From positions 139,388,496 through 139,452,495 of the forward strand of contig CM067369.1 of the NCBI GenBank assembly GCA_034401795.1: a stretch of 64,000 nt of DNA. Reading direction: 5' to 3'. Shown piece after piece: positions 12,301 to 24,900 of this stretch; the stretch's first letter is position 1; every line of letters starts with the position of its first letter. The notes under the pieces are model-generated. The model searched no databases, was not told the DNA's origin, and saw nothing but the letters and a program-made list of their open reading frames with translations. The stretch is from Chaetoderma sp. LZ-2023a. Lineage: Eukaryota; Mollusca; Caudofoveata; Chaetodermatida; Chaetodermatidae. A program made the position numbers and the translations under genes.

Positions 12301-15300
12301 CCTTCCGTCTCTCCCTCCAGCCTTCCATCTCTCCCTCCAGCCTTCCATCTCTCCCTCCGGCCTTCCATCTTTCCCTCCGGCCTTACATCTTTCCAGCCGG
12401 AGGGAAAGATGGAAGGCTGGAGGGAAAGATGTAAGGCTGGAGAGAAAGATGTAAGGCTGGAGGGAAAGATGGAAGGCCGCAGGGAAAGATGGAAGGCCGG
12501 AGGGAAAGATGGAAGGCCGGAGGGGAAGATGGAAGGAAGGCATCTTTCCCTCCGGTCTTCCATCTTTCCATCCAGCCTTCCAGCTATCCCTCCGGCCTTC
12601 CCTCTCTCCCTCCGGCCTTCCGTCTCTCCCTCTGGCCTTCCGTCTCTCCCTCCGGCCTTCTGTCTCTCCCTCCTGCCTTCCATCTCTCCCTCCGGCCTTC
12701 CCTCTCTCCCTCCGGCCTTCCGTCTCTCCCTCTGGCCTTCCGTCTCTCCCTCCGCCCTTCTGTCTCTCCCTCCTGCCTTCCGTCTCTCCCTCCTGCCTTC
12801 CGTCTCTCCCTCCAGCCTTCCGTCTCTCCCTCCAGCCTTCCATCTCTCCCTCTGGCCTTCCATCTTTCCCTCCGGCCTTACATCTTTCCAGCCGGAGGGA
12901 AAGATGGAAGGCTGGAGGGAAAGATGTAAGGCTGGAGAGAAAGATGTAAGGCTGGAGGGAAAGATGGAAGGCCGCAGGGAAAGATGGAAGGCCGGAGGGA
13001 AAGATGGAAGGCCGGTGGGAGAGATGGAAGGCCGGAGGGAGAGATGGAAGGCCGGAGGGAGAGACGGAAGGCTGGAGGGAGAGACGGAAGGCCGAGGGAG
13101 AGAGGGAAGGCCGAGGGAGAGAGGGAAGGCCGGAGGGAGAGACGGAAGGCCGGAGGGAGAGAGGGAAGGCCGGAGGGAGAGATGGAAGGCAGGAGGGAGA
13201 GACAGAAGGCCGGAGGGAGAGACGGAAGGCCAGAGGGAGAGACGGAAGGCCGGAGGGAGAGAGGGAAGGCCGGAGGGATAGCTGGAAGGCTGGATGGAAA
13301 GATGGAAGGCCGGAGGGAAAGATGGAAGGAAGGCATCTTTCCCTCCGGCCTTCCATCTCTCCCTCCGGCCTTCCATCTTTCCCTCCGTCCTTACATCTTT
13401 CCAGCCAGAGGGAAAGATGGAAGGGCGGAGGGAGAGACGGAAGGCCGGAGGGAAAGATGGAAGGCCGGATGGAAAGATGGAAGGCCAGAGGGAAAGATGG
13501 AAGGAAGGCATCTTTCCCTCCGGCCTTCCATCTTTCCCTCCGGCCTTCCATATCTCCCTCCGGCCTTCCATATCTCCCTACGGCCTTCCGTCTCTCCCTC
13601 CGGCCTTCCGTCTCTCCCTCCGCCCTTCCGTCTCTCCCTCCGGCCTTCCGTCTCTCCCTCCGGCCTTCCATCTCTCCCTCCGGCCTTCCGTCTCTCCCTC
13701 CGTCCTTCCATCTCTCCCTCCGCCCTTCCATCTCTCCGTCCGCCCTTCCATCTCTCCGTCCTCCCTTCCATCTCTCCCTTCGGCCTTCCATCTCTCCCTC
13801 CGGCCTTCCATCTTTCCCTCCGGCCTTCCAACTCTCCCTCTGGCCTTCCACCTCTCCCTCCGGCCTTCCGTTTCTCCCTCTGGCCTTCCGTTTCTCCCTC
13901 CGGTCTTCCGTCTCTCCCTCCGGCCTTCCGTCTCTCCCTCTGGCCTTCCGTCTATCCCTCCGGCCTTCCGTCTTTCCCTCTGGCCTTCTGTCTTTCCCTC
14001 CGGCCTTCCATCCTTCCCTCAGGCCTTCCATCTTTCCCTCCGGCCTACCATCTTTCCCTCCGCCCTTCCATCTCTCCCCCCGCCCTTCCATCTCTCCATC
14101 CGGCATTCCATCTCTCCCTCCGGCCTTCCAACTCTCCCTCTGGCCTTCCGCCTCTCCCTCTGGCCTTCCGCCTCTCCCTCCGGCCTTCCGTCTCTCCCTC
14201 CGGCCTTCCATCTCTCCATCCGGCCTTCCATCTCTCCCTCCGGCCTTCCAACTCTCCCTCTGGCCTTCCGCATCTCCCTCTGACCTTCCGCCTCTCCCTC
14301 CGGCCTTCCGTCTCTCCCTCCGGCCTTCCGTTTCTCCCTCCGGCCTTCCGTATCTCCCTCCGGCCTTCCGTCTCTCCCTCCAGCCTTCCGTCTTTCCCTC
14401 CGGCCTCCCGCCTTTCCCTCCGGCCTTCCGTCTTTCACTCCAGCCTTCCATCTTTCCCTCCGGCCTTCCATCTTTCCCTCCGGCCTTACATCTTTCCAGC
14501 CGGAGGGAAAGATGGAAGGCCGGAGGGAAATATGGAAGGCCGGAGGGAAAGATGGAAGGCCGGAGGGAAAATGGAATGCTGGAGGGAAAGATGGAAAGCC
14601 ATAGGGACAGATGGAAGGCCGGAGGGAAAGATGGAAGGCCGGAGGGAAAGATGGAAGGCCGGAGGGAGAGATGGAAGGCCGGAGCGAGAGACGGAAGGCC
14701 GGAGCGAGAGATGGAATGCCGGAGTGAGAGATGGAAGGAAGGAGCGAGAGATGGAAGGCCGGAGCGAGAGATGGAAGGCCGGAGCGAGAGACGGAAGGCC
14801 GGAGCGAGAGAAGGAAGGGTGGAGGGAGAGACGGAAGGCCGGAGGGAAAGATGGAAGGCCGGAGGGAAAGATGCCTTCCTTCCATCTTTCCCTCTGGCCT
14901 TCCATCTTTCCATCCGGCCTTCCATCTTTCCCTCTGGCCTTCCATCTTTCCCTCCGGCCTTCCATCTTTCCCTCCGGCCTTATATCTCTCCAGCCGGAGG
15001 GAAAGATGGAAGGCCGGAGGGAGAGACGGAAGGGAGGAGGGAGAGACGGAAGGCCGGAGGGAAAGATGGAAGGCCGGATGGAAAGATGGAAGGCCAGAGG
15101 GCAAGATGGAAGGAAGGCATCTTTCCCTCCGGCCTTCCATCTTTCCCTCCGGCCTTCCATATCTCCCTCCGGCCTTCCATATCTCCCTACGGCCTTCCGT
15201 CTCTCCCTCCGGCCTTCCGTCTCTCCCTCCGCCCTTCCGTCTCTCCCTCCGGCCTTCCGTCTCTCCCTCCGGCCTTCCATCTCTCCCTCCGGCCTTCCGT

Positions 15301-16108
15301 CTCTCCCTCCGACCTTCCATCTCTCCCTCCGGCCTTCCATCTCTCCCTCCGGCCTTCCATCTTTCCCTCCGCCCTTCCATCTCTCCGTCCTCCCTTCCAT
15401 CTCTCCCTTCGGCCTTCCATCTCTCCCTCCGGCCTTCCATCTTTCCCTCCGGCCTTCCAACTCTCCCTCTGGCCTTCCACCACTCCCTCCGGCCTTCCGT
15501 TTCTCCCTCCGGCCTTCCGTTTCTCCCTCCGGTCTTCCGTCTCTCCCTCCGGCCTTCCGTCTCTCCCTCTGGCCTTCCGTCTATCCCTCCGGCCTTCCGT
15601 CTTTCCCTCTGGCCTTCTGTCTTTCCCTCCGGCCTTCCATCCTTCCCTCAGGCCTTCCATCTTTCCCTCCGGCCTAGCATCTTTCCCTCCGCCCTTCCAT
15701 CTCTCCCTCCGCCCTTCCATCTCTCCATCCGGCCTTCCATCTCTCCCTCCGGCCTTCCAACTCTCCCTCTGGCCTTCCGCCTCTCCCTCTGGGCTTCCGC
15801 CTCTCCCTCCGCCCTTCCGTCTCTCCCTCCGGCTTTCCATCTCTCCATCCGGCCTTCCATCTCTCCCTCCGGCCTTCCAACTCTCCCTCTGGCCTTCCGC
15901 CTCTCCCTCTGGCCTTCCGCCTCTCCCTCCAGCCTTCCGTCTCTCCCTCCGGCCTTCCGTTTCTCCCTCCGGCCTTCCGTCTCTCCCTCCGGCCTTCCGT
16001 CTTTCCCTCCGGCCTCCCGCCTTTCCCTCCGGCCTTCCGTCTTTCCCTCCAGCCTTCCATCTTTCCCTCCGGCCTTCCATCTTTCCCTCCGGCCTTACAT
16101 CTTTCTAG
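9307..16108. repeat. Mosaic region 2 of the array
   Basis: Approximate R blocks: 9778-9832, 10253-10557, 10711-10742, 11471-11512, 11547-12047, 12397-12541, 12892-13335, 13405-13508, 14501-14874 and 14994-15117. The rest is Y. The R blocks at 11547-12047 and 14501-14874 carry runs of the GAGCGAGAG unit type in their interiors, flanked by GAAAGAT units. The segments 12,030-12,450 and 12,525-12,950 are near-copies about 495 bp apart. The Y segments at about 13,560-14,500 and 15,175-16,105 are also near-copies. A few units at 13,083-13,135 have lost one G (GGCCGAGGGAG), giving 19-mers. No gene is present. Confidence 0.85.
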
Positions 16109-19100
16109 CCGGAGGGAAAGATGGAAGGCCGGAGGGAAATATGGAAGGCCGGAGGGAAAGATGGAATGCTAGAGGGAAAGATGGAAAGGCATAGGGAAAG
16201 ATGGAAGGCCGGAGGGAAAGATGGAAGGCCGGAGGGAAAGATGGAAGGCCGGAGGGGAAGATGGAAGGAAGGCATCTTTCCCTCCGGCCTTCCATCTTTC
16301 CATCCAGCCTTCCATCTCTCCCTCCGACCTTCCGTCTCTCCCTCCGGCCTTCCGTCTCTCCCTCCAGCCTTCCGTCTCTCCCTCCGGCCTTCCGTCTCTC
16401 CCTCCGGCCTTCCCTCTCTCCCTCCGGCCCTCCCTCTCTCCCTCCGGCCCTCCGTCTCTCCCTCCGGCCTTCCGTCTCTCCCTCCGGCCTTCCGTCTCTC
16501 CCTCCGGCCTTCCCTCTCTCCCTCCGGCCTTCCTTCTCTCCCTCCGGCCTTCCGTCTCTCCCTCCGGCCTTCCATCTCTCCCTCCGGCCTTCCATCTCTC
16601 CCTCCGGCCTTCCATCTCTCCCTCAGGCATTTCATCTTTCCCTCCGCCCTTCCATTTCTCCCTCCGCCCTTCCATCTCTCCCTCCAGCCTTCCATCACTC
16701 CCTCCGGCCTTCCATCTTTCCCTCCGGCCTTACATCTTTCCAGCCAGAGGGAAAGATGGAAGGCCGGAGGGACAGATGGAAGGCCGGAGGGAAAGATGGA
16801 AGGAAGTCATCTTTCCCTCCGGCCTTCCATCTTTCCATCCAGCCTTCCATCTCTCCCTCCGGCCTTCCCTCTCTCCCTCCGGCCTTCCGTCTCTCCCTCT
16901 GGCCTTCCGTCTCTCCCTCCGGCCTTCCGTCTCTCCCTCCTGCCTTCCGTCTCTCCCTCCTGCCTTCCGTCTCTCCCTCTGGCCTTCCGTCTCTCCCTCC
17001 AGCCTTCCATCTCTCCCTCCGGCCTACCATCTTTCCCTCCGGCCTTACATCTTTCCAGCCGGAGGGAAAGATGGAAGGCTGGAGGGAAAGATGTAAGGCT
17101 GGAGGGAAAGATGTCAGGCTGGAGGGAAAGATGGAAGGCCGGAGGGAAAGATGGAAGGCCGGAGGGAAAGATGGAAGGCCGGAGGGAGAGACGGAAGGCC
17201 GGAGGGAGAGACAGAAGGCCGGAGGGAGAGACAGAAGGCCGGAGGCAGAGACAGAAGGCCGGAGGGAGAGACGGAAGGCCGGAGGGAGAGACGGAAGGCC
17301 GGAGCGAGAGATGGAAGGAAGGAGCGAGAGATGGAAGGCCGGAGCGAGAGATGGAAGGCCGGAGCGAGAGACGGAAGGCCGGAGCGAGAGAAGGAAGGGT
17401 GGAGGGAGAGACGGAAGGCCGGAGGGAAAGATGGAAGGCTGGAGGGAAAGATCCCTCCGGCCTTCCATCTTTCCCTCCGGCCTTCCATCTTTCCCTCCGG
17501 CCATACTTCTTTCCGGCCATAGGGAAAGATGGAAGGCCGGAGGGAGAGACGGAAGTGCGGAGGGAGAGACGGAAGGCCAGAGGGAAAGATGGAAGGCCGG
17601 ATGGAAAGATGGAAGGCCGGAGGGAAAATGGAATGCCGGAGGGAAAGATGGAAGTAAGGCATCTTTCCCTCTGGCCTTCCATCTTTCCCTCCGGCCTTCC
17701 ATATCTCCCTCCGGCCTTCCATCTTTCCCTCCGGCCTACCATCTTTCCCTCCGACCTTCCATCTTTCACTCCGGCAGGAGGGAAAGATGGAAGGCCAGAG
17801 GGAAAGATCACTCCGGCCTTCCATCTTTCCCTCCGGCCTTCCATCTTTCCCGCCGCCCTTCCATCTCTCCCTCCACCCTTCCATCTCTCCATCCGGACTT
17901 CCATCTCTCCCTCCGGCCTTCCAACTCTCCCTCTGGCCTTCCGCCTCTCCCTCTGGCCTTCCGCCTCTCCCTCCGGCCTTCCGTCTCTCCCTCCGGCCTT
18001 CCGTTTCTCCCTCCGGCCTTCTGTCTCTCCCTCCGGCCTTCCGTCTCTCCCTCCAGCCTTCCATCTTTCCCTCCGGCCTCCCGCCTTTCCCTCCGGCCTT
18101 CCGTCTTTCCCTCCAGCCTTCCATCTTTCCCTCCGGCCTTCCATCTTTCCCTCCGGCCTTACATCTTTCCAGCCGGAGGGAAAGATGGAAGGCCGGAGGG
18201 AAATATGGAAGGCCGGAGGGAAAGATGGAAGGCCGGAGGGAAAATGGAATGCCGGAGGGAAAGATGGAAAGCCATAAGGAAAGATGGAAGGCCGGAGGGA
18301 AAGATCGAAGGCCGGAGGGAAAGATGGAAGGCCGGAGGGAAAGATGGAAGGCCGGAGGGAAAGATGGAAGGCCGGAGGGAAAGATGGAAGGCCGGAAGGA
18401 AAGATGGAAGGCCGGAGGGGAAGATGGAAGGAAGGCATCTTTCCCTCCGGCCTTCCATCTTTCCATCCAGCCTTCCATCTCTCCCTCCGACCTTCCGTCT
18501 CTCCCTCCGGCCTTCCGTCTCTCCCTCCAGCCTTCCGTCTCTCCCTCCGGCCTTCCGTCTCTCCCTCCGGCCTTCCCTCTCTCCCTCCGGCCCTCCCTCT
18601 CTCCCTCCGGCCCTCCGTCTCTCCCTCCGGCCTTCCGTCTCTCCCTCCGGCCTTCCGTCTCTCCCTCCGGCCTTCCGTCTCTCCCTCCGGCCTTCCCTCT
18701 CTCCCTCCGGCCTTCCCTCTCTCCCTCCGGCCTTCCCTCTCTCCCTCCGGCCCTCCGTCTCTCCCTCCGGCCTTCCGTCTCTCCCTCCGGCCTTCCATCT
18801 CACCCTCTGGCCTTCCATCTCTCCCTCCGGCCTTCCATCTCTCCCTCAGGCATTTCATCTTTCCCTCAGCCCTTCCATTTCTCCCTCCGCCCTTCCATCT
18901 ATCCCTCCAGCCTTCCATCTCTCCCTCCGGCCTTCCATCTTTCCCTCCGGCCTTACATCTTTCCAGCCGGAGGGAAAGATGGAAGGCCGGAGGGACAGAT
19001 GGAAGGCCGGACGGAAAGATGGAAGGAAGTCATCTTTCCCTCCGGCCTTCCATCTTTCCATCCAGCCTTCCATCTCTCCCTCCGCCCTTCCCTCTCTCCC

Positions 19101-21909
19101 TCCGGCCTTCCGTCTCTCCCTCTGGCCTTCCGTCTCTCCCTCCGGCCTTCCATCTCTCCCTCCTGCCTTCCCTCTCTCCCTCCTGCCTTCCGTCTCTCCC
19201 TCTGGCCTTCCGTCTCTCCCTCCAGCCTTCCATCTCTCCCTCCGGCCTACCATCTTTCCCTCCGGCCTTACATCTTTCCAGCCGGAGGGAAAGATAAAAG
19301 GCTGGAGGGAAAGATGTAAGGCTGGAGGGAAAGTTGTCAGGCTGGAGGGAAAAATGGAAGGCTGGAGGGAAAGATTGAAGGCCGGAGGGGAAGATGGAAG
19401 GCCGGAGGGAGAGATGGAAGGCCGGAGGGAGAGACGGAAGGCCGGAGGGAGAGACAGAAGGCCGGAGGGAGAGACAGAAGGCCGGAGGGAGAAACGGAAG
19501 GCCGGAGCGAGAGATGGAAGGAAGGAGCGAGAGATGGAAGGCTGGAGCGAGAGATGGAAGGCTGGAGCGAGAGATGGAAGGCCGGAGCGAGAGATGGAAG
19601 GCCGGAGCGAGAGACGGAAGGCCGGAGCGAGAGACGGAAGGCCGGAGCGAGAGACGGAAGGCCGGAGCGAGAGAAGGAAGGGTGGAGGGAGAGACGGAAG
19701 GCCGGAGGGAAAGATGGAAGGCCGGAGGGAAAGATCCCACCGGCCTTCCATCTTTCCCTCCGGCCTTCCATCTTTCGCTCCGGCCATACATCTTTCCAGC
19801 CATAGGGAAAGATGGAAGGCCGGAGGGAGAGACGGAAGGGCGGAGGGAGAGACGGAAGGCCGGAGGGAGAGACGGAAGGCGGGAGGGAAAGATGGAAGGC
19901 TGGAGGGAAAGATCCCTCCGGCCTTCCATCTTTCCCTCCGGCCTTCCATCTTTCCCTCCGGCCATACTTCTTTCCGGCCATAGGGAAAGATGGAGGGGCG
20001 GAGGGAGAGACGGAAGGGCGGAGGGAGAGACGGAAGGCCAGAGGGAAAGATGGAAGGCCGAATGGAAAGATGGAAGGCCGGAGGGAAAGATGGAAGGCCA
20101 GATGGAAAGATGGAAGGAAGGCATCTTTCCCTCCGGCCTTCCATCTTTCCCTCCGGCCTTCCATATCTCCCTCCGGACTTCCATCTTTCCCTCCGGCCTA
20201 CCATCTTTCCCTCCGACCTTCCATCTTTCACTCCGGCAGGAGGGAAAGATGGAAGGCCAGAGGGAAAGATCACTCCGGCCTTCCATCTTTCCCTCCGGCC
20301 TTCCATCTTTCCCGCCGCCCTTCCATCTCTCCCTCCGCCCTTCCATCTCTCCATCCGGACTTCCATCTCTCCCTCCGGGCCTTCCAACTCTCCCTCTGGC
20401 CTTCCGCCTCTCCCTCTGGCCTTCCGCCTCTCCCTCCGGCCTTCCGTCTCTCCCTCCGGCCTTCCGTTTCTCCCTCCGGCCTTCTGTCTCTCCCTCCGGC
20501 CTTCCGTCTCTCCCTCCGGCCTTCCATTTTTCCCTCCGGCCTCCCGCCTTTCCCTCCGGCCTTCCATCTTTCCCTCCAGCCTTCCATCTTTCCCTCCGGC
20601 CTTCCATCTTTCCATCCGGCCTTACATCTTTCCAGCCAGAGGGAAAGATGGAAGGCCGGAGGGAAATATGGAAGGCCGGAGGGAAAGATGGAAGGCCGGA
20701 GGGAAAATGGAATGCCGGAGGGAACGATGGAAAGCCATAGGGAATGATGGAAGGCCGGAGGGAAAGATGGAAGGCCGGAGGGAAAGATGGAAGGCCGGAG
20801 GGAAAGATGGAAGGCCGGAGGGAAAGATGGAAGGCCGGAGGGAAAGATGGAAGGCCGGAAGGAAAGATGGAAGGCCGGAGGGGAAGATGGAAGGAAGGCA
20901 TCTTTCCCTCCGGCCTTCCATCTTTCCATCCAGCCTTCCATCTCTCCCTCCGACCTTCCGTCTCTCCCTCCGGCCTTCCGTCTCTCCCTCCAGCCTTCCG
21001 TCTCTCCCTCCGGCCTTCCGTCTCTCCCTCCGGCCTTCCCTCTCTCCCTCCGGCCCTCCCTCTCTCCCTCCGGCCCTCCGTCTCTCCCTCCGGCCTTCCG
21101 TCTCTCCCTCCGGCCTTCCGTCTCTCCCTCCGGCCTTCCGTCTCTCCCTCCGGCCTTCCCTCTCTCCCTCCGGCCTTCCCTCTCTCCTTCCGGCCTTCCC
21201 TCTCTCCCTCCGGCCTTCCGTCTCTCCCTCCGGCCTTCCATCTCCCCCTCTGGCCTTCCATCTCTCCCTGCGGCCTTCCATCTCTCCCTCAGGCATTTCA
21301 TCTTTCCCTCCGCCCTTCCATTTCTCCCTCCGCCCTTCCATCTCTCCCTCCAGCCTTCCATCTCTCCCTCCGGCCTTCCATCTTTCCCTCCGGCCTTACA
21401 TCTTTCCAGCCGGAGGGAAAGATGGAAGGCCGGAGGGACAGATGGAAGGCCGGACGGAAAGATGGAAGGAAGTTATCTTTCCCTCCGGCCTTCCATCTTT
21501 CCATCCAGCCTTCCATCTCTCCCTCCGCCCTTCCCTCTCTCCCTCCGGCCTTCCGTCTCTCCCTCTGGCCTTCCGTCTCTCCCTCCGGCCTTCCGTCTCT
21601 CCCTCCTGCCTTCCGTCTCTCCCTCCTGCCTACCGTCTCTCCCTCTGGCCTTCCGTCTCTCCCTCCAGCCTTCCATCTCTCCCTCCGGCCTACCATCTTT
21701 CCCTCCGGCCTTACATCTTTCCAGCCGGAGGGAAAGATGGAAGGCTGGAGGGAAAGATGTAAGGCTGGAGGGAAAGTTGTCAGGCTGGAGGGAAAAATGG
21801 AAGGCCGGAGGGAAAGATGGAATGCCGGAGGGAAAGATGGAAAGCCATAGGGAAAGATGGAAGGCCGGAGGGAAAGATGGAAGGCCGGAGGGGAAGATGG
21901 AAGGAAGGC
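16109..21909. repeat. Mosaic region 3 of the array
   Basis: Approximate R blocks: 16109-16270, 16744-16806, 17059-17453, 17519-17655, 17777-17810, 18173-18435, 18967-19029, 19284-19735, 19801-19913, 19979-20117, 20237-20270, 20636-20897, 21412-21472 and 21726-21909. The remainder is Y. The sequence of blocks from 16109 recurs from about 18173 and again in part from about 20636: a long R block, a Y block starting with GACCTTCCGTC units, a ~63-bp R block containing GGGACAGATGG, then a shorter Y block. This is direct evidence for higher-order units of roughly 2-2.5 kb that include several inversions. GAGCGAGAG runs sit inside the long R blocks at about 17,300 and 19,500-19,680. No gene is present. 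Confidence 0.85.
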
Positions 21910-24900
21910 ATCTTTCCCTCCGGCCTTCCATCTTTCCATCCAGCCTTCCATCTCTCCCTCCGACCTTCCGTCTCCCCCTCCGGCCTTCCGTCTCTCCCTC
22001 CAGCCTTCCATCTTTCCCTCCGGCTGGAAAGATGTAAGGCCGGAGGGAAATATGGAAGGCCGGAGAGAAAGATGGAAGGCCGGAGGGAAAATGGAATGCC
22101 GGAGGGAAAGATGGGAAGCCATAGGGAAAGATGGAAGGCCGGAGGGAAAGATGGAAGGCCGGAGGGAAAGATGGAAGGCCGGAGGGAAAGATGGAAGGCC
22201 GGAGGGAAAGATGGAAGGCCGGAGGGAAAGATGGAAGGCCGGAGGGGAAGATGGAAGGAAGGCATCTTTCCCTCCGGCCTTCCATCTTTCCATCCAGCCT
22301 TCCATCTCTCCCTCCGACCTTCCGTCTCCCCCTCCGGCCTTCCGTCTCTCCCTCCAGCCTTCCGTCTCTCCCTCCGGCCTTCCATCTTTCCCTATGGCTT
22401 TCCATCTTTCCCTCCGGCATTCCATTTTCCCTCCGGCCTTCCATCTTTCCCTCCGGTCTTCCATATTTCCCTCCGGCCTTCCATCTTTCGCTCCGGCTGG
22501 AAAGATGTAAGGCCGGAGGGAAATATGGAAGGCCGGAGAGAAAGATGGAAGGCCGGAGGGAAAATGGAATGCCGGAGGGAAAGATGGAAAGCCATAGGGA
22601 AAGATGGAAGGCCGGAGGGAAAGATGGAAGGCCGGAGGGAAAGATGGAAGGCCGGAGGGAAAGATGGAAGGCCGGAGGGAAAGATGGAAGGCCGGAGGGA
22701 AAGATGGAAGGCCGGAGGGAAAGATGGAAGGCCGGAGGGGAAGATGGAAGGAAGGCATCTTTCCCTCCGGCCTTCCATCTTTCCATCCAGCCTTCCATCT
22801 CTCCCTCCGACCTTCCGTCTCCCCCTCCGTCCTTCCGTCTCTCCCTCCAGCCTTCCGTCTCTCCCTCCGGCCTTCCGTCTCTCCCTCCGGCATTCCCTCT
22901 CTCCCTCCGGCCCTCTCTCTCTCCCTCCGGCCCTCCGTCTCTCCCTCCGGCCTTCCGTCTCTCCCTCCGGCCTTCCGTCTCTCCCTCCGGCCTTCCCTCT
23001 CTCCCTCCGGCCTTCCCACTCTCCCTCCGGCCTTCCCTCTCTCCCTCCGGCCTTCCGTCTCTCCCTCCGGCCTTCCATCTCTCCCTCTGGCCTTCCATCT
23101 CTCCCTCCGGCCTTCCATCTCTCCATCAGGCATTCCATCTTTCACTCTGCCCTTCCATTTCTCCCTCCGCCCTTCCATCTCTCCCTCCAGCCTTCCATCT
23201 CTCCCTCCGGCCTTCCATCTTTCCCTCCGGCCTTACACCTTTCCAGCCGGAGGGAAAGATGGAAGGCCGGAGGGACAGATGGAAGGCCGGAGGGGAAAGA
23301 TGGAAGGAAGGCATCTTTCCCTCCGGCCTTCCATCTTTCCATCCAGCCTTCCATCTCTCCCTCCGGCCTTCCCTCTCTCCCTCCGGCCTTGCGTCTCTCC
23401 CTCTGGCCTTCCGTCTCTCCCTCCGGCCTTCCGTCTCTCCCTCCTGCCTTCCATCTTTCCCTCTGGCCTTATATCTTTCCAGCCGGAGGGAAAGATGGAA
23501 GGCCGGAGGGACAGATGGAAGGCCGGACGGAAAGATGGAAGGAAGTCATCTTTCCCTCCGGCCTTCCATCTTTCCATCCAGCCTTCCATCTCTCCCTCCG
23601 CCCTTCCCTCTCTCCCTCCGGCCTTCCGTCTCTCCCTCTGGCCTTCCGTCTCTCCCTCCGGCCTTCCGTCTCTCCCTCCTGCCTTCCGTCTCTCCCTCCT
23701 GCCTTCCGTCTCTCCCTCTGGCCTTCCGTCTCTCCCTCCACCTTCCATCTCTCCCTCCGGCCTACCATCTTTCCCTCCGGCCTTACATCTTTCCAGCCGG
23801 AGGGAAAGATGGAAGGCTGGAGGGAAAGATGTAAGGCTGGAGGGAAAGTTGTCAGGCTGGAGGGAAAGATGGAAGGCCGGAGGGAAAGATGGAAGGCCGG
23901 AGGGAAAATGGAATGCCGGAGGGAAAGATGGAAAGCCATAGGGAAAGATGGAAGGCCGGAGGGAAAGATGGAAGGCCGGAGGGAAAGATGGAAGGCCGGA
24001 GGGAAAGATGGAAGGCCGGAGGGAAAGATGGAAGGCCGGAGGGAAAGATGGAAGGCCGGAGGGAAAGATGGAAGGCCGGAGGGGAAGATGGAAGGAAGGC
24101 ATCTTTCCCTCCGGCCTTCCATCTTTCCATCCAGCCTTCCATCTCTCCCTCCGACCTTCCGTCTCCCCCTCCGGCCTTCCGTCTCTCCCTCCAGCCTTCC
24201 GTCTCTCCCTCCGGCCTTCCATCTTTCCCTATGGCTTTCCATCTTTCCCTCCGGCATTCCATTTTCCCTCCGGCCTTCCATCTTTCCCTCCGGCCTTCCA
24301 TATTTCCCTCCGGCCTTCCATCTTTCCCTCCGGCTGGAAAGATGTAAGGCCGGAGGGAAATATGGAAGGCCGGAGAGAAAGATGGAAGGCCGGAGGGAAA
24401 ATGGAATGCCGGAGGGAAAGATGGAAAGCCATAGGGAAAGATGGAAGGCCGGAGGGAAAGATGGAAGGCCGGAGGGAAAGATGGAAGGCCGGAGGGAAAG
24501 ATGGAAGGCCGGAGGGAAAGATGGAAGGCCGGAGGGAAAGATGGAAGGCCGGAGGGAAAGATGGAAGGCCGGAGGGGAAGATGGAAGGAAGGCATCTTTC
24601 CCTCTGGCCTTCCATCTTTCCATCCGGCCTTCCATCTCTCCCTCCGACCTTCCGTCTCCCCCTCCGGCCTTCCGTCTCTCCCTCCGGCCTTCCGTCTCTC
24701 CCTCCGGCCTTCCGTCTCTCCCTCCGGCCTTCCCTCTCTCCCGCCGGCCCTCCCTCTCTCCCTCCGGCCCTCCGTCTCTCCCTCCGGCCTTCCGTCTCTC
24801 CCTCCGGCCTTCCGTCTCTCCCTCCGGCCTTCCCTCTCTCCCTCCGGCCTTCCCACTCTCCCTCCGGCCTTCCCTCTCTCCCTCCGGCCTTCCGTCTCTC